This document shows positions 15,045 to 23,663 of a stretch of DNA of 24,022 nucleotides, piece after piece; positions within the stretch are counted from its first letter, which is position 1; the number at the start of each line of letters is the position of its first letter. The stretch spans positions 1-24,022 of the forward strand of contig CAKUQY010000028.1 of assembly GCA_934675585.1 (NCBI GenBank), read 5' to 3'. This DNA comes from an uncultured Opitutales bacterium (GTDB lineage: Bacteria > Verrucomicrobiota > Verrucomicrobiia > Opitutales > UBA953). Under the pieces are notes generated by a model. The model was not told the DNA's origin and searched no databases. It saw only the letters and a list, made by a program, of their open reading frames with translations. The translations under genes and the position numbers were made by a program.

Positions 15045-16613
15045 TCAGCTATTCAGTGCAACGTTGAAAAAGTTTGGGAGCGCGGTGATGTCGGCGCAGT
15101 GTTCGCCTTGTTCCCGCGCGAGTGCTTGTCCCGCGAGCCCATGCCAACAAACGGCAATCGCAAGCAAATCGCGCGCGGGAATGTTCTCGTCAGCAAATTG
15201 CGCCAAGAGCGAAACGACCGTTCCCGCGAGCAAATCACCGCTCCCGCCGCGCGCCAAAACTGGCGTTCCCGCGCAACAAACAACGGGTTTTTCGCCATGA
15301 ACGCAAACCCAAGTAAAATGCGATTTTTTGACGACGCCGGTAATTGGATTTTTTTCGAGCGTTCCCGCCACGCGCGCCAATTCTCCGGCATGTGGCAAAA
15401 TAAATGTTTGGCGATTTTTGCGAAATTGACAAAGATTTAAAACCTCGGGAACGATAGCGTCAGCATCAAAAACAACGCGCGTTGGCGCACAAGTTTCAGC
15501 TGCAATTTTTTGAGCAATAGCGAGCGCGTCGCGGGAACGTCCTAAACCCGAGCCGCACAAAATTGCTTGCACGGTTTTGCCGTCGAGCCAATGCCCGTCA
15601 TCGAGTTTTTGGGCAACATCGGCAAAGTCTAAATCACCGTCGGAGGTTTCTTTACAAGGAATCCACATTGCGGCGGGAGCGCGCGCGACAAATGCGGCGT
15701 GAACGCTTTCAGGGCAAAACGCCGTCACGAGTCCCGTTCCCGCGCGCAAAGCCGCCAAAACGTTCATCATCAGCGCTCCCGCAAAACGTCGCGAGCCGCC
15801 AACAATTAAAATTTTTCCGTAATCGCGTTTGTCAGAAAATGGTTGTCGTGGCAATTTTAAAACGTCAAGCACACGCAAAGAATCGGCGGCGAACGCATCG
15901 CAATCTTCGCACGAAAACCCAATTGCGCAAGGAACAATTTTGCCGACAAATGGCGCGTTTTCGGGAACGAGCAATGGACTTTTCAAAATACCAACCGCGC
16001 AAGTGAGATCCGCCAAAAACGCGTTCCCGCAAGGCGCGACATCGCTCAAACCGCTTGGCAAATCGATTGCCACGCGCAAACTTTTTGAACAATTTTTATT
16101 AAGCCAAATAAACGCCTCAAAAACGTGTTCCCGCAATGGCGCGCGGAAATTGTAGCCATAAATGCCGTCAAGAACGACTGCGTTTTCGGTGTTCCCACAA
16201 AAATTTTTTAAGCTTTCGAGCGCGGTTTGTTCGTTATAAAAAATTAAATTGGGCTCGCCATGCGCGCGCAAAAAATCTTCGTAAGCGTCCATCGTCAACG
16301 GCGCGAGCGCGTCCCAATCATTTGCAAAAAATACAAATTTTACGGGAACGTTTTTTTGCCAGCGCGCGAGCAATTGATTGGCGGCAATAATTGCATCGCC
16401 GCCGTTGTGGCCTTTGCCAATGAGCACGAGCAATTGCGCGGGAACGCGATTATTGAGCTCGCGCAAAATCGTTTCCGCCACGCTCGTTCCCGCGGCTTGC
16501 ATAAAATCACGTTCCCGCGGCGGTTCGTTTTCGCGTTCCCGCAACGGGTCAAAAAACCGTTTTTCCCAAGCGCGTGCTTGTGCGCAAGTCATCACTGGCA
16601 AAAAATATTTCAT
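15045..16613 (-). CDS. nnr: Bifunctional NAD(P)H-hydrate epimerase / ADP-dependent dehydratase
   Basis: The protein has 522 residues, the usual length of fused Nnr (YjeF). The N-terminal epimerase domain (about 1-235) has GKGHNGGD (66-73) and AIDLPSGL. The C-terminal ribokinase-like dehydratase domain (about 255-520) has GGSRRFAGA, GSGLGRS, DADA, HAGELAR (the His-Pro-Gly-Glu block with Ala for Pro) and RGGSGDLLAG (usually GTGD). The enzyme repairs damaged NADH and NADPH hydrates in the cytoplasm. It is the last gene of the fabH operon, 24 nt after the phosphatase. It carries about 12 exact copies of the dispersed octamer, the highest density in the window; two of them encode the RER...RER stretch at residues 25-35. 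Confidence 0.95.
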   Translation of the reverse strand: MKYFLPVMTCAQARAWEKRFFDPLRERENEPPRERDFMQAAGTSVAETILRELNNRVPAQLLVLIGKGHNGGDAIIAANQLLARWQKNVPVKFVFFANDWDALAPLTMDAYEDFLRAHGEPNLIFYNEQTALESLKNFCGNTENAVVLDGIYGYNFRAPLREHVFEAFIWLNKNCSKSLRVAIDLPSGLSDVAPCGNAFLADLTCAVGILKSPLLVPENAPFVGKIVPCAIGFSCEDCDAFAADSLRVLDVLKLPRQPFSDKRDYGKILIVGGSRRFAGALMMNVLAALRAGTGLVTAFCPESVHAAFVARAPAAMWIPCKETSDGDLDFADVAQKLDDGHWLDGKTVQAILCGSGLGRSRDALAIAQKIAAETCAPTRVVFDADAIVPEVLNLCQFRKNRQTFILPHAGELARVAGTLEKNPITGVVKKSHFTWVCVHGEKPVVCCAGTPVLARGGSGDLLAGTVVSLLAQFADENIPARDLLAIAVCWHGLAGQALAREQGEHCADITALPNFFNVALNS

Positions 16614-16637
16614 AAATTTTTAGCGTTCCCGCAAAAG

Positions 16638-18131
16638 TTAAACAGCACGAATTGAAACAAGCGTTAAATCATCGAAGAATTTTTCCTTGCCCGTAAACTT
16701 TTTGACTTCGCGGACAATGCAGTCGTTGAGTTCTTTCGCGGGACGATGCCCTTCGCGCGCGACGACCGCCGCCAAGCGCGCGCTCCCGAATTCTTCGCCA
16801 TCGGCGTTGCATTCTTCGGTCAAGCCGTCGGTGTAAAGCACAATTTGGTCGCCGATTTTATACGGACGCGAAATTTCCGTAATCGTCGAAGCAAAAACTT
16901 CGGGCTTCGCCAATCCGAGCGCAATGCCTTTGCTGTCGAGAAATTCTAACGATTTGCAACCGAGCACTTTGTGATTTTTGACATCGGCTGTGTAAAGCAA
17001 GGGGCGTTCGTGACCGCCGCGCGCAAGCGTCAATGTGCCGCGTTGCGTGTCAATTACCGCACAAACAATCGTTAAAAATTTGCCGCGAATAAACGATTGG
17101 TTCATCACGCGCGAAAGCAATTTCAGCAAATCCGCGGCACTGGTGCACATATTCGCCACGCGCTGAAAATTGGTGCGACAAATCGCCATCAAAAGTGCCG
17201 CCGAAACGCCGTGTCCAGAAACGTCTGCGACGATTGCCGCCACACGATCGCCACCCAAATCGTAAACGTCGTACAAATCGCCACCCACGCGATCGGCGGG
17301 AAGGTAAAGCGCCGCAATGTCCAGCGAATGCGCCTGCGGAATATATTTTGGCAAAAGCAATTTTTGCACGCCTGCCGCCACACCTAAGTCAGAATCTAAA
17401 CGCGCTTTTTCTGCGCGCACTTCAAAAATATTACGCAAATCGATTGCCGAAGAAACTTGTTGCGCCAGCGCGTCTGCGAGCTTAATTTCGTACTCGGTAA
17501 AAAGTCCACGATGTCGCGGATTCGCGATTGCGATGATGCCAATCACATTTCCTGTTGCGTCATACGAGGGCGCGGCGATAACGCTCTTGGGCGTCGATGG
17601 CAAATTTTCCATTTTAAAACGGCCTTCACGAATCGGGAAATCTTGCGCCAATACCGAATGGCCTTCTTGCAATGCTTTTTTAAAAATTGGCGTATCAACC
17701 GAATAAACATCGCCTTTAAAATACAAACGCATCATATCGCTCGGCGTCGCCGTTTTCATCTCGGCGGGAACGCCTTCAAGAAACGGGAACAAACCCGTCA
17801 TCGCGACTGGAAAAATTTCCTTTTTGTTATTTGAAATCTTAAAAATGCAAACACTCAGCGCGCGCGCGCCGCGACAAGCCGCAAACATAATACTGTCGTA
17901 AATTGTTTGTTTTTCAATCACAACGCCTGCGGAATTATGTTCGGACAACGATTTTTCAATCGCGCGCATAAAATCGACCAGCAAGCGATGACTGTAACGT
18001 TCGTGTTGAAGCGACGATTCCAAGCGCGAATATTCTAAGCGGGAACGCCGATATGCCAAATAAAACCACAAGCAAATAGCAATGGCAATTACCAAAAACA
18101 AAATCGGAAAAGCAGCAATCCACTCTCTCAT
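16638..18131 (-). CDS. GAF and SpoIIE (PP2C-type) protein phosphatase, RsbU-like
   Basis: The 497 residues begin with one membrane segment (about 5-26). A GAF-like sensor domain follows (about 60-240, containing the VIAAPSYDATGNVIGIIAIANP block typical of GAF), then a linker helix. The C-terminal SpoIIE/PP2C domain (about 285-497) has GGDLYD and DVSGHG holding the metal-binding aspartates, YTDGLTE, and a final DDLTLVSIR. Such phosphatases dephosphorylate anti-sigma-factor antagonists in partner-switching stress pathways. No anti-sigma or antagonist gene is in the window. It starts 6 nt after the murCB stop, so it is cotranscribed with cell-envelope genes, which suggests envelope-linked signalling (inference). 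Confidence 0.9.
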   Translation of the reverse strand: MREWIAAFPILFLVIAIAICLWFYLAYRRSRLEYSRLESSLQHERYSHRLLVDFMRAIEKSLSEHNSAGVVIEKQTIYDSIMFAACRGARALSVCIFKISNNKKEIFPVAMTGLFPFLEGVPAEMKTATPSDMMRLYFKGDVYSVDTPIFKKALQEGHSVLAQDFPIREGRFKMENLPSTPKSVIAAPSYDATGNVIGIIAIANPRHRGLFTEYEIKLADALAQQVSSAIDLRNIFEVRAEKARLDSDLGVAAGVQKLLLPKYIPQAHSLDIAALYLPADRVGGDLYDVYDLGGDRVAAIVADVSGHGVSAALLMAICRTNFQRVANMCTSAADLLKLLSRVMNQSFIRGKFLTIVCAVIDTQRGTLTLARGGHERPLLYTADVKNHKVLGCKSLEFLDSKGIALGLAKPEVFASTITEISRPYKIGDQIVLYTDGLTEECNADGEEFGSARLAAVVAREGHRPAKELNDCIVREVKKFTGKEKFFDDLTLVSIRAV

Positions 18132-18137
18132 AATCTT

Positions 18138-20465
18138 TTAAAATCCTAAAAATTCAATTTCGGGTTGGAGTTTGATGCTCGTTTCTGTAGCGACGAGCCC
18201 CTGAATACGCGCAATAAGTGCGCGAACATCGGCGGCGGTTGCGCCGTTTTCGGCAACAATAAAATTGGCGTGAATTTCAGAAACACGCGCCTTGCCAATG
18301 GAGGTTCCTTTAAGCCCAAGCGAATCAATGATGCGTCCCGCGCTGTCGCCTGTTGGGTTTTTAAATGTGCAACCCGCAGAACGCGCAACTGGTTGTGTTC
18401 CCGAGCGAGCTTCGTTCAATGTCGCCATCAAAAAATTAATTTCATCGCTCGTTGCCGTTCCCGTCGAAGCGAGCACGGCGGACAAAATAATGGCTCCGTG
18501 CAATTCTGGGCAATCGCGATAAACAGGCGCAAAATGTTCCCGCGATGCTTTGTGGAGCGAGCCGTCGGGCATTAGCCATTCGATTGAAATTACGCGGTCA
18601 AAAATCGAGTTCCCGTGTGCACCAGCGTTCATGCGCAAAGCGCCGCCAAGCGTTCCTGGAATGCCGCAAAGAAATTCAAATCCGCTCAAACCTTCGCGTG
18701 CGGCGAATCCGCAAAGTTCTTTCAAACGCGTTCCCGCGCCAATTTTTACGCAATCGGTTTCGCAATTTTCGCTGCGAACGCGTGCAAGATTTTTCCAAGT
18801 TTGTGCCGAAAAATGAATGACGAGTCCATTAAACCCTTCGTCTGCGACCAAAAGATTTGAGCCACGTCCGAGCGTGAAAACTTCGATATTATTGTTGGCG
18901 GCGGCTCGCAAAAGCAAGATTAAATCGTTCAGATTTTCGGGTTCGGCAAACCAACGTGCGTTCCCGCCGATGCCAAGCGTTGTCATAGGTGCGAGCGCTT
19001 TATTTTCTTCAAATTTTGTTTTTGAACTCAAAAATTGTTTTACGCGCGTTGCAAAATCAGCCGCTCCCGCGGGAACGTCGCGCAGCCAACATTCGCGCGC
19101 AAAGGGGATTGCCGCCAAGCGATCGATATCGCCCGCGCCGACAAACGCGATTGTAAGTTGCTCGTTGGGAGCTTCGCAAATTTTTGCGTTTAAAATTTCT
19201 AAAACTTCGTTTGCGTTTTCGCAAAGAGTAATTTGCGTTCCCGCGCAAGTTGCTCGCAAAATGCTTGACGAGTCGCCGCCATCAACATGAGCTTCGCCCG
19301 CCGAATAAACAGGCATCAACAATGCAGTATCGGCAATTGAAAGTGCCTTGGCAAATTCTGTGGCATATTGACGCGTGCGCGAATAACGATGTGGCTGAAA
19401 AACAGCGATCACTTTTCCTAATTGCGTTTCGCGCAAAAGTTTTAAAAATGCCGCAATTTCTGTCGGGTGATGCGCATAATCTGCAAAAACTTTTAAATTA
19501 TCGTTGGCAAAAAGAATATCTTGCCGACGACGCATGCCGTTAAATTTGCCGAGCGCGGGAACGCCAATTCTGCCATTAGAAACATAATCGGTCGCCGCCA
19601 ACGCAAGCATTGCGTTTTGGGTATTAAAAGTGCCAATCACTGGCAAAGTAATGGTCGTTTTTGCTGTAAAACGTCCGCCAAGCTCAATCGTTGTCGAATC
19701 CGCTCCCGCACGCACAACGCGAAACGTGTAATCGCCACCATCGCCGACGGTGATTACGGGAACGCGCAAATCTCGAGTCAAACGCGCCAAGCGTTCATTG
19801 CCTGCGGGAACGAAAATAGCGCCACGCGTGCGTTCATAAAGCGCACGAAAAGTTTGTTCGAGTTCGGCTTCACTGTGATAATAATCGGGATGGTCCCAAT
19901 CGAGATTGACCGTAATCGTAATTTCGGGCGAAAAATATTGAATCGTCCCATCGCTTTCATCAACTTCGGCGACGACCCAATTTGTATTTTTTGAAAAATG
20001 CGCGGGCGACAAATCAGGATTTTTATAAAGTCCGCCCAAAACAAAACCCGCGTCAACATTGGCAGCTTGCAATGATTGGGCGAGCATCCCGCTGGTTGTT
20101 GTTTTGCCGTGTGAACCGCAAACGGCAATTAATTTTTTTGTCGCGACGCGCTCGGCAAGCAACTCTCCACGCCGCAACAACCGCGCTCCACGTTCAAGCG
20201 CCGTATCATAAAGTGGGTTGCCAGGTTTTACCGCCGATGAGCGCCCAACCAATTCTGCATCAGGATTTAACTGTTGCGAAAATTGCGTTCCCGCCGCGAC
20301 AAGAAAAGGTTTGAGCGCCGAAGAATCAAGCGCATCGTCCCAGCCAGAAACTTGCCAGCCCTCTTCTTGCATATAAATCGCAAGCGGGCCGACACCCATG
20401 CCGCCAATGCCCAAAAGCCAAGCTTTGCGCGCGGGAACGTCAATTGGAAGTTGATCTGTTTGCAT
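18138..20465 (-). CDS. murC/murB: Fused MurC-MurB: UDP-MurNAc-L-alanine ligase / UDP-GlcNAc-enolpyruvate reductase
   Basis: This 775-residue protein covers two peptidoglycan steps. The MurC part (about 1-450) has the Rossmann-like GIGGMGVGPLA (19-29), ATP loop GSHGKTTT (117-124), EVDESDGT and FQPHRYSRT. The MurB part (about 475-775) has TLGIGGNA, GRGSNLLV, GIPGTLGGALRMNAGAHG, AGCTFKNP and HANFIV. The order is reversed relative to the pathway, as MurB acts first. The catalytic Ser of E. coli MurB (GS-x-FKNP) is Cys here (AGCTFKNP), a known variant in some MurB groups. The fusion may channel UDP-MurNAc. It lies between lptE (6 nt) and the phosphatase (6 nt). Confidence 0.95.
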   Translation of the reverse strand: MQTDQLPIDVPARKAWLLGIGGMGVGPLAIYMQEEGWQVSGWDDALDSSALKPFLVAAGTQFSQQLNPDAELVGRSSAVKPGNPLYDTALERGARLLRRGELLAERVATKKLIAVCGSHGKTTTSGMLAQSLQAANVDAGFVLGGLYKNPDLSPAHFSKNTNWVVAEVDESDGTIQYFSPEITITVNLDWDHPDYYHSEAELEQTFRALYERTRGAIFVPAGNERLARLTRDLRVPVITVGDGGDYTFRVVRAGADSTTIELGGRFTAKTTITLPVIGTFNTQNAMLALAATDYVSNGRIGVPALGKFNGMRRRQDILFANDNLKVFADYAHHPTEIAAFLKLLRETQLGKVIAVFQPHRYSRTRQYATEFAKALSIADTALLMPVYSAGEAHVDGGDSSSILRATCAGTQITLCENANEVLEILNAKICEAPNEQLTIAFVGAGDIDRLAAIPFARECWLRDVPAGAADFATRVKQFLSSKTKFEENKALAPMTTLGIGGNARWFAEPENLNDLILLLRAAANNNIEVFTLGRGSNLLVADEGFNGLVIHFSAQTWKNLARVRSENCETDCVKIGAGTRLKELCGFAAREGLSGFEFLCGIPGTLGGALRMNAGAHGNSIFDRVISIEWLMPDGSLHKASREHFAPVYRDCPELHGAIILSAVLASTGTATSDEINFLMATLNEARSGTQPVARSAGCTFKNPTGDSAGRIIDSLGLKGTSIGKARVSEIHANFIVAENGATAADVRALIARIQGLVATETSIKLQPEIEFLGF

Positions 20466-20471
20466 TTTTTA

Positions 20472-20963
20472 TTACCAAACGCTCACAATTTGATCTTTGA
20501 TGCGGCGCGCCAGCTCGCGCGAAATCGCGGGATAAGCTTGTGTTGCATTCAAATCGCTCGAATAAACTTGAATACTTGCAGAAACATTGCGATTTTGGAA
20601 ATACCAATCGCCTTTTCGGGCATTGCGCAACGAAATTTTTGCAGTAATTGTAATATTTTCTACCGCGTTCACGCGCGAATCATAATTGCTCGCAACCGAA
20701 GATGAATACGTTAGGTTTGACAGCGTAATAAATAATTCTGCCGCGCCGCCCTCAACTTTGGTTGTAAGCCCGGGCTCAGCATTAATCGCCTCTGCAACAT
20801 TTTTCGCAAGCAAAACTTGCGTGCTCGCAAAATCAATTTCTGACTTTACCGGCATAATAGTAACCGTCGCAAACGGCAATTTTCCGTGAGCTCCCGTCGA
20901 ATAACAGCCCGGGAACGCGATTGTTGCGACAATCAATGAAATAAAAGCAAAAAATAAACGCAT
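20472..20963 (-). CDS. lptE: LptE-like LPS-assembly lipoprotein
   Basis: From the ATG at 20961-20963 the protein has 163 residues; an in-frame TTG 15 nt upstream is less likely because it would put charged and Pro residues before the signal. The signal peptide MRLFFAFISLIVATIAFPGC ends in a possible lipobox with Cys20, although Phe-Pro-Gly before Cys is not canonical. The mature domain (PFATVTIMPVKSE, then LAKNVAEAIN, then a beta-rich region with ITITAKISLRN) matches the LptE/RlpB pattern. LptE plugs the LptD barrel for LPS insertion in the outer membrane. The place between a BamD-like gene and murCB supports the call. There is no Shine-Dalgarno site. Confidence 0.72.
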   Translation of the reverse strand: MRLFFAFISLIVATIAFPGCYSTGAHGKLPFATVTIMPVKSEIDFASTQVLLAKNVAEAINAEPGLTTKVEGGAAELFITLSNLTYSSSVASNYDSRVNAVENITITAKISLRNARKGDWYFQNRNVSASIQVYSSDLNATQAYPAISRELARRIKDQIVSVW

Positions 20964-21010
20964 AGGAGTAAAAAGCAAATCCGCAAACGCCTCAAGCGCT
21001 TGGGCATTTT

Positions 21011-22267
21011 TTAAAAATCTTCATCGCCACTCGTCACGCCTTCTTCGGTTGCAGATTTTGAAGCGGCTTCGCCACCATTTTCTGCGGAACGTTCAAGCGA
21101 ATCAGCCGTTTGAAAGCCCATTTGATCAAGCGATTTTTGAGAGGGTTTGTCTAAAAAGTCTTTGGTGACGGGCGCGGGATAACGTCCAAAAATCCAATCA
21201 ATCAAGGTCATCGGCGCGCGTTTTCCCGCAGCGATATCGGCAATGCGGGAAAGCGCAAATTTTGCAGCGCTGCTATCTGGCGCGACCGAAATTGCCTCGT
21301 TGTAAAATTCAGATGCGGCGCGAACATTATTGCGACGAATGTAATAAAAATCGCCCAATGCCACACGATTGTTAGCGATAAGTTCCCGCAATTCTTCAGC
21401 TTGTTCGTAAGCAAATTCTGCCTCTTCACGATCTGGGAAAAGCGAATAAAAATCGGTGTAATAATTCATTGCACGGCGCGCCGCCAATTGATCCCAAACA
21501 TCGCCCATACAGAGCGTTTTATACGTTCCCGCAAGACGCAAATATGCTTCGGGAACGAGCGATGAATCGGGATGTGATGAAATCATCAACTCAAATGTAT
21601 TAATCGCGTCTTGCTTTAAATCGCTCTTAAAAAATTCTTCAGAAATTTCTTCTGAAAGACATGCTTTTTGAAAAAGCACGCGGGGCGCGATTAGAGCTTT
21701 GGGACCCAATTTGTAAAGTTTGTCGTAATATTTTAAAACATCTTCGCGATCGACAAACCACGGCAAATATCCGCCCATACGGCGTTGGCGCGCGCCTTGA
21801 CGCAACGCTTCGCAAATCAAATATCCTTGAATCAACGCGTCGCCGACGCGGTCGCTGCCAGGCCAAACAGAAATGAGTTGCTCGACGGTTTGAAAGCCGT
21901 CTTCAAACATATGCGCCTGTGTATAAATAACTGATTTTTGATAAAGCGCTTCTGCCGCAAATGGCGTTGTCGCAAATGCTTCAACAATATTGTCGTATTC
22001 GCTGAGCGCCGTTTTAAAATCGCTAAAAAAACCATTGCGCAAACGAAAATCTCCCGCGCCATCAGCGCGCATAATTTCGTAAGCTGCCGTCAATTTTTGA
22101 ATTGCTTCATCGCGCTGTGGCTCGCTGATATTTTTCCAAGTTGCCGAACGTTCCCGCAACGCGTTTGCGTATTGTTGCGCCGGCGAAAGCGATTCACCAA
22201 AAACAAACGCCGTTCCCGCAAGCAATAAAGCCACGGGAACGATAATCTGTTTTAAAAATCGCTTCAT
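21011..22267 (-). CDS. BamD-like TPR protein of outer-membrane assembly
   Basis: This 418-residue protein has a signal peptide (1 to about 25, ending VFGES). Mature TPR-like helical repeats follow: DEAIQKLTAAYE, ALSEYDNIVEAFATTPFAAEALYQKS, FQTVEQLISVWPGSDRVGDAL, AINTFELMISSHPDSSLVPEAYLRLA and ASEFYNEAISVAPDSSAAKFAL. The tail is acidic and Ser/Glu-rich. Repeats of the type F-x-x-x-P-x-S-x-x-A-x-x-A-L are typical of BamD/YfiO, which assists beta-barrel insertion. Unlike most BamD proteins there is no lipobox Cys, and it is longer (BamD is about 245), so it may be periplasmic or a relative. It starts 4 nt after fabH. Confidence 0.75.
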   Translation of the reverse strand: MKRFLKQIIVPVALLLAGTAFVFGESLSPAQQYANALRERSATWKNISEPQRDEAIQKLTAAYEIMRADGAGDFRLRNGFFSDFKTALSEYDNIVEAFATTPFAAEALYQKSVIYTQAHMFEDGFQTVEQLISVWPGSDRVGDALIQGYLICEALRQGARQRRMGGYLPWFVDREDVLKYYDKLYKLGPKALIAPRVLFQKACLSEEISEEFFKSDLKQDAINTFELMISSHPDSSLVPEAYLRLAGTYKTLCMGDVWDQLAARRAMNYYTDFYSLFPDREEAEFAYEQAEELRELIANNRVALGDFYYIRRNNVRAASEFYNEAISVAPDSSAAKFALSRIADIAAGKRAPMTLIDWIFGRYPAPVTKDFLDKPSQKSLDQMGFQTADSLERSAENGGEAASKSATEEGVTSGDEDF

Positions 22268-22271
22268 CGAA

Positions 22272-23270
22272 TTATTTCCAACGAATCAACGATGCGCCCC
22301 AAGTAAACCCGCCGCCAAACGCGGTGAGCAAAATCAAATCGCCCGAACCAAAGCGCCCTTGTGCGCGCGCTTCGTTCATACAATTTGGAATCGACGCCGA
22401 AGAAGTATTGCCGTAATTTTGCAAATTAATGCAGAATTTTTCTAATGGAATATTTAATTGACGCGCAACCGCATCAACAATGCGCAAATTCGCTTGGTGA
22501 GGAATCACGCATTTGACATCGTCCGCGGAAACATTGCACTTTTCAAGCACCTGCTGCGAACATTCGCTCATCGTGCGCACCGCATGTTTAAAAACTGCGG
22601 AACCTTGCATTTGGATAAAATGTTGCGCATTCGCCACCGTTTCAAACGATGCTGGCAAAACCGAGCCACCCGCGGGCTGTTTCAACAAATCGCCATACGC
22701 GCCATCTGCGCCAAGCACGTTCCCGAGAATGCCGACATACGGTTCATTCGATTTTGAAAGCACTGCCGCTCCCGCCGCATCGCCAAAAAGCACGCAAGTA
22801 TTGCGGTCTTTCCAATTGACAACCGACGAAAGTTTTTCTGTCGAAACGATCAACGCATTGTGATAATCGCCCGCGCGCAACATGTGATTTGCAATTTGCA
22901 ACAAATAAATAAAGCCCGAACACGCCGAGGAAATGTCAAACGCAGGGCAACCTGAAATGCCCAATTTTGTTTGAATCATACAAGCCGTTGACGGGAACGA
23001 ATAGTCGGGAGTTACCGTCGAAACAATAATCAAATCAACTTCATCTTTAGAAATGCCAGCATCAGCAATCGCGCGCTCGGCGGCAATTACACCCAAATCA
23101 CTTGCCGCTTGGTTGTCAGCCGCAATACAACGCGAAACAATGCCCGTTCGCGTACGAATCCATTCGTCAGAAGTATCAACCATGTGCGACAAATCGTCAT
23201 TAGTCAATCGCTTTTCTGGCGTGTAAACGCCTAAACCACGAATATAAACTGAAGGAGTTGGTGTTCTCAT
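22272..23270 (-). CDS. fabH: 3-oxoacyl-ACP synthase III
   Basis: The protein has 332 residues, typical of FabH. The catalytic triad is Cys117 (in SSACSGF), His258 (in IPHQANLRI) and Asn288 (in NYGNTSSAS). Other family blocks are DTSDEWIRTRTGI (32-44), the GDAAGAAVL segment and a C-terminal LLTAFGGGFTWG. FabH starts fatty-acid chains by condensing acetyl-CoA with malonyl-ACP in the cytoplasm. It is the first gene of the probable six-gene operon and has the best promoter in the window. The usual plsX partner is not next to it. GGAAGAG lies 4 nt before the ATG but would be partly lost if transcription starts at the expected place. Confidence 0.96.
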   Translation of the reverse strand: MRTPTPSVYIRGLGVYTPEKRLTNDDLSHMVDTSDEWIRTRTGIVSRCIAADNQAASDLGVIAAERAIADAGISKDEVDLIIVSTVTPDYSFPSTACMIQTKLGISGCPAFDISSACSGFIYLLQIANHMLRAGDYHNALIVSTEKLSSVVNWKDRNTCVLFGDAAGAAVLSKSNEPYVGILGNVLGADGAYGDLLKQPAGGSVLPASFETVANAQHFIQMQGSAVFKHAVRTMSECSQQVLEKCNVSADDVKCVIPHQANLRIVDAVARQLNIPLEKFCINLQNYGNTSSASIPNCMNEARAQGRFGSGDLILLTAFGGGFTWGASLIRWK

Positions 23271-23281
23271 AAATCTCTTCC

Positions 23282-23310
23282 ATTATACGGGAACAACGCC
23301 GTTTTTTCAA
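23282..23310 (-). promoter_or_regulatory. fabH operon promoter
   Basis: On the minus strand TTGAAA (23305-23310), a 17-bp spacer and TATAAT (23282-23287) form a near-consensus sigma-70-type promoter 11 nt before the fabH ATG. The -10 lies within CGTATAAT. The expected start site is only about 4-5 nt from the ATG. Confidence 0.65.
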
Positions 23311-23384
23311 TGTTTTAGGGACAACCGCCTGTTGGTTTGGGCGGTCATAATAAAGTTTATATTTTGGTGGCTTTTGCTGCGGGA

Positions 23385-23663
23385 ATGATTGAAAAAATAT
23401 CGGAAGAATATGCGTGGATCTTCTGGATCGGTTTTTGTTGTGTCATGATTTTAACTTTAATTATCGGTCAAATCGCCGAAAGCCGAAAAAGTAAAAGTGA
23501 GATTTGGTGCGGAGTGGAGAGTGGGGAGTGGGGAGTTTTTTTTAACGCGGATTTCGCAAAGGGAACGCAAATGTCGCAAAAGCACCATAGGATGAATAGG
23601 AAACAATTGGTTTCTTTTTTTTGGGGGTTGCGCCTACGGTGGGCTTGCCTTGCCCCCCCTTAA
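23385..23663 (+). CDS. Doubtful small membrane protein or transporter remnant
   Basis: The ATG at 23385 gives about 92 residues (TTG 23337 would add 16). The first part has one strong membrane segment (WIFWIGFCCVMILTLIIGQ) followed by a basic tail, which looks like the end of a membrane transporter. After about residue 45 the frame runs into repeat DNA (GAGTGGGGAGTGGGG and a 42-nt inverted-repeat arm) and the protein loses any natural look. It is probably a gene fragment or a chance ORF. No ribosome site is seen. Confidence 0.25.
   Translation: MIEKISEEYAWIFWIGFCCVMILTLIIGQIAESRKSKSEIWCGVESGEWGVFFNADFAKGTQMSQKHHRMNRKQLVSFFWGLRLRWACLAPP

Noticed and set aside
15099..15440. Several Arg-rich ORFs of 60-150 codons opposite nnr and murCB
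   Set aside because: They are antisense shadows. The real frames carry complete catalytic motifs, and the shadow proteins are Arg-rich with no family pattern.
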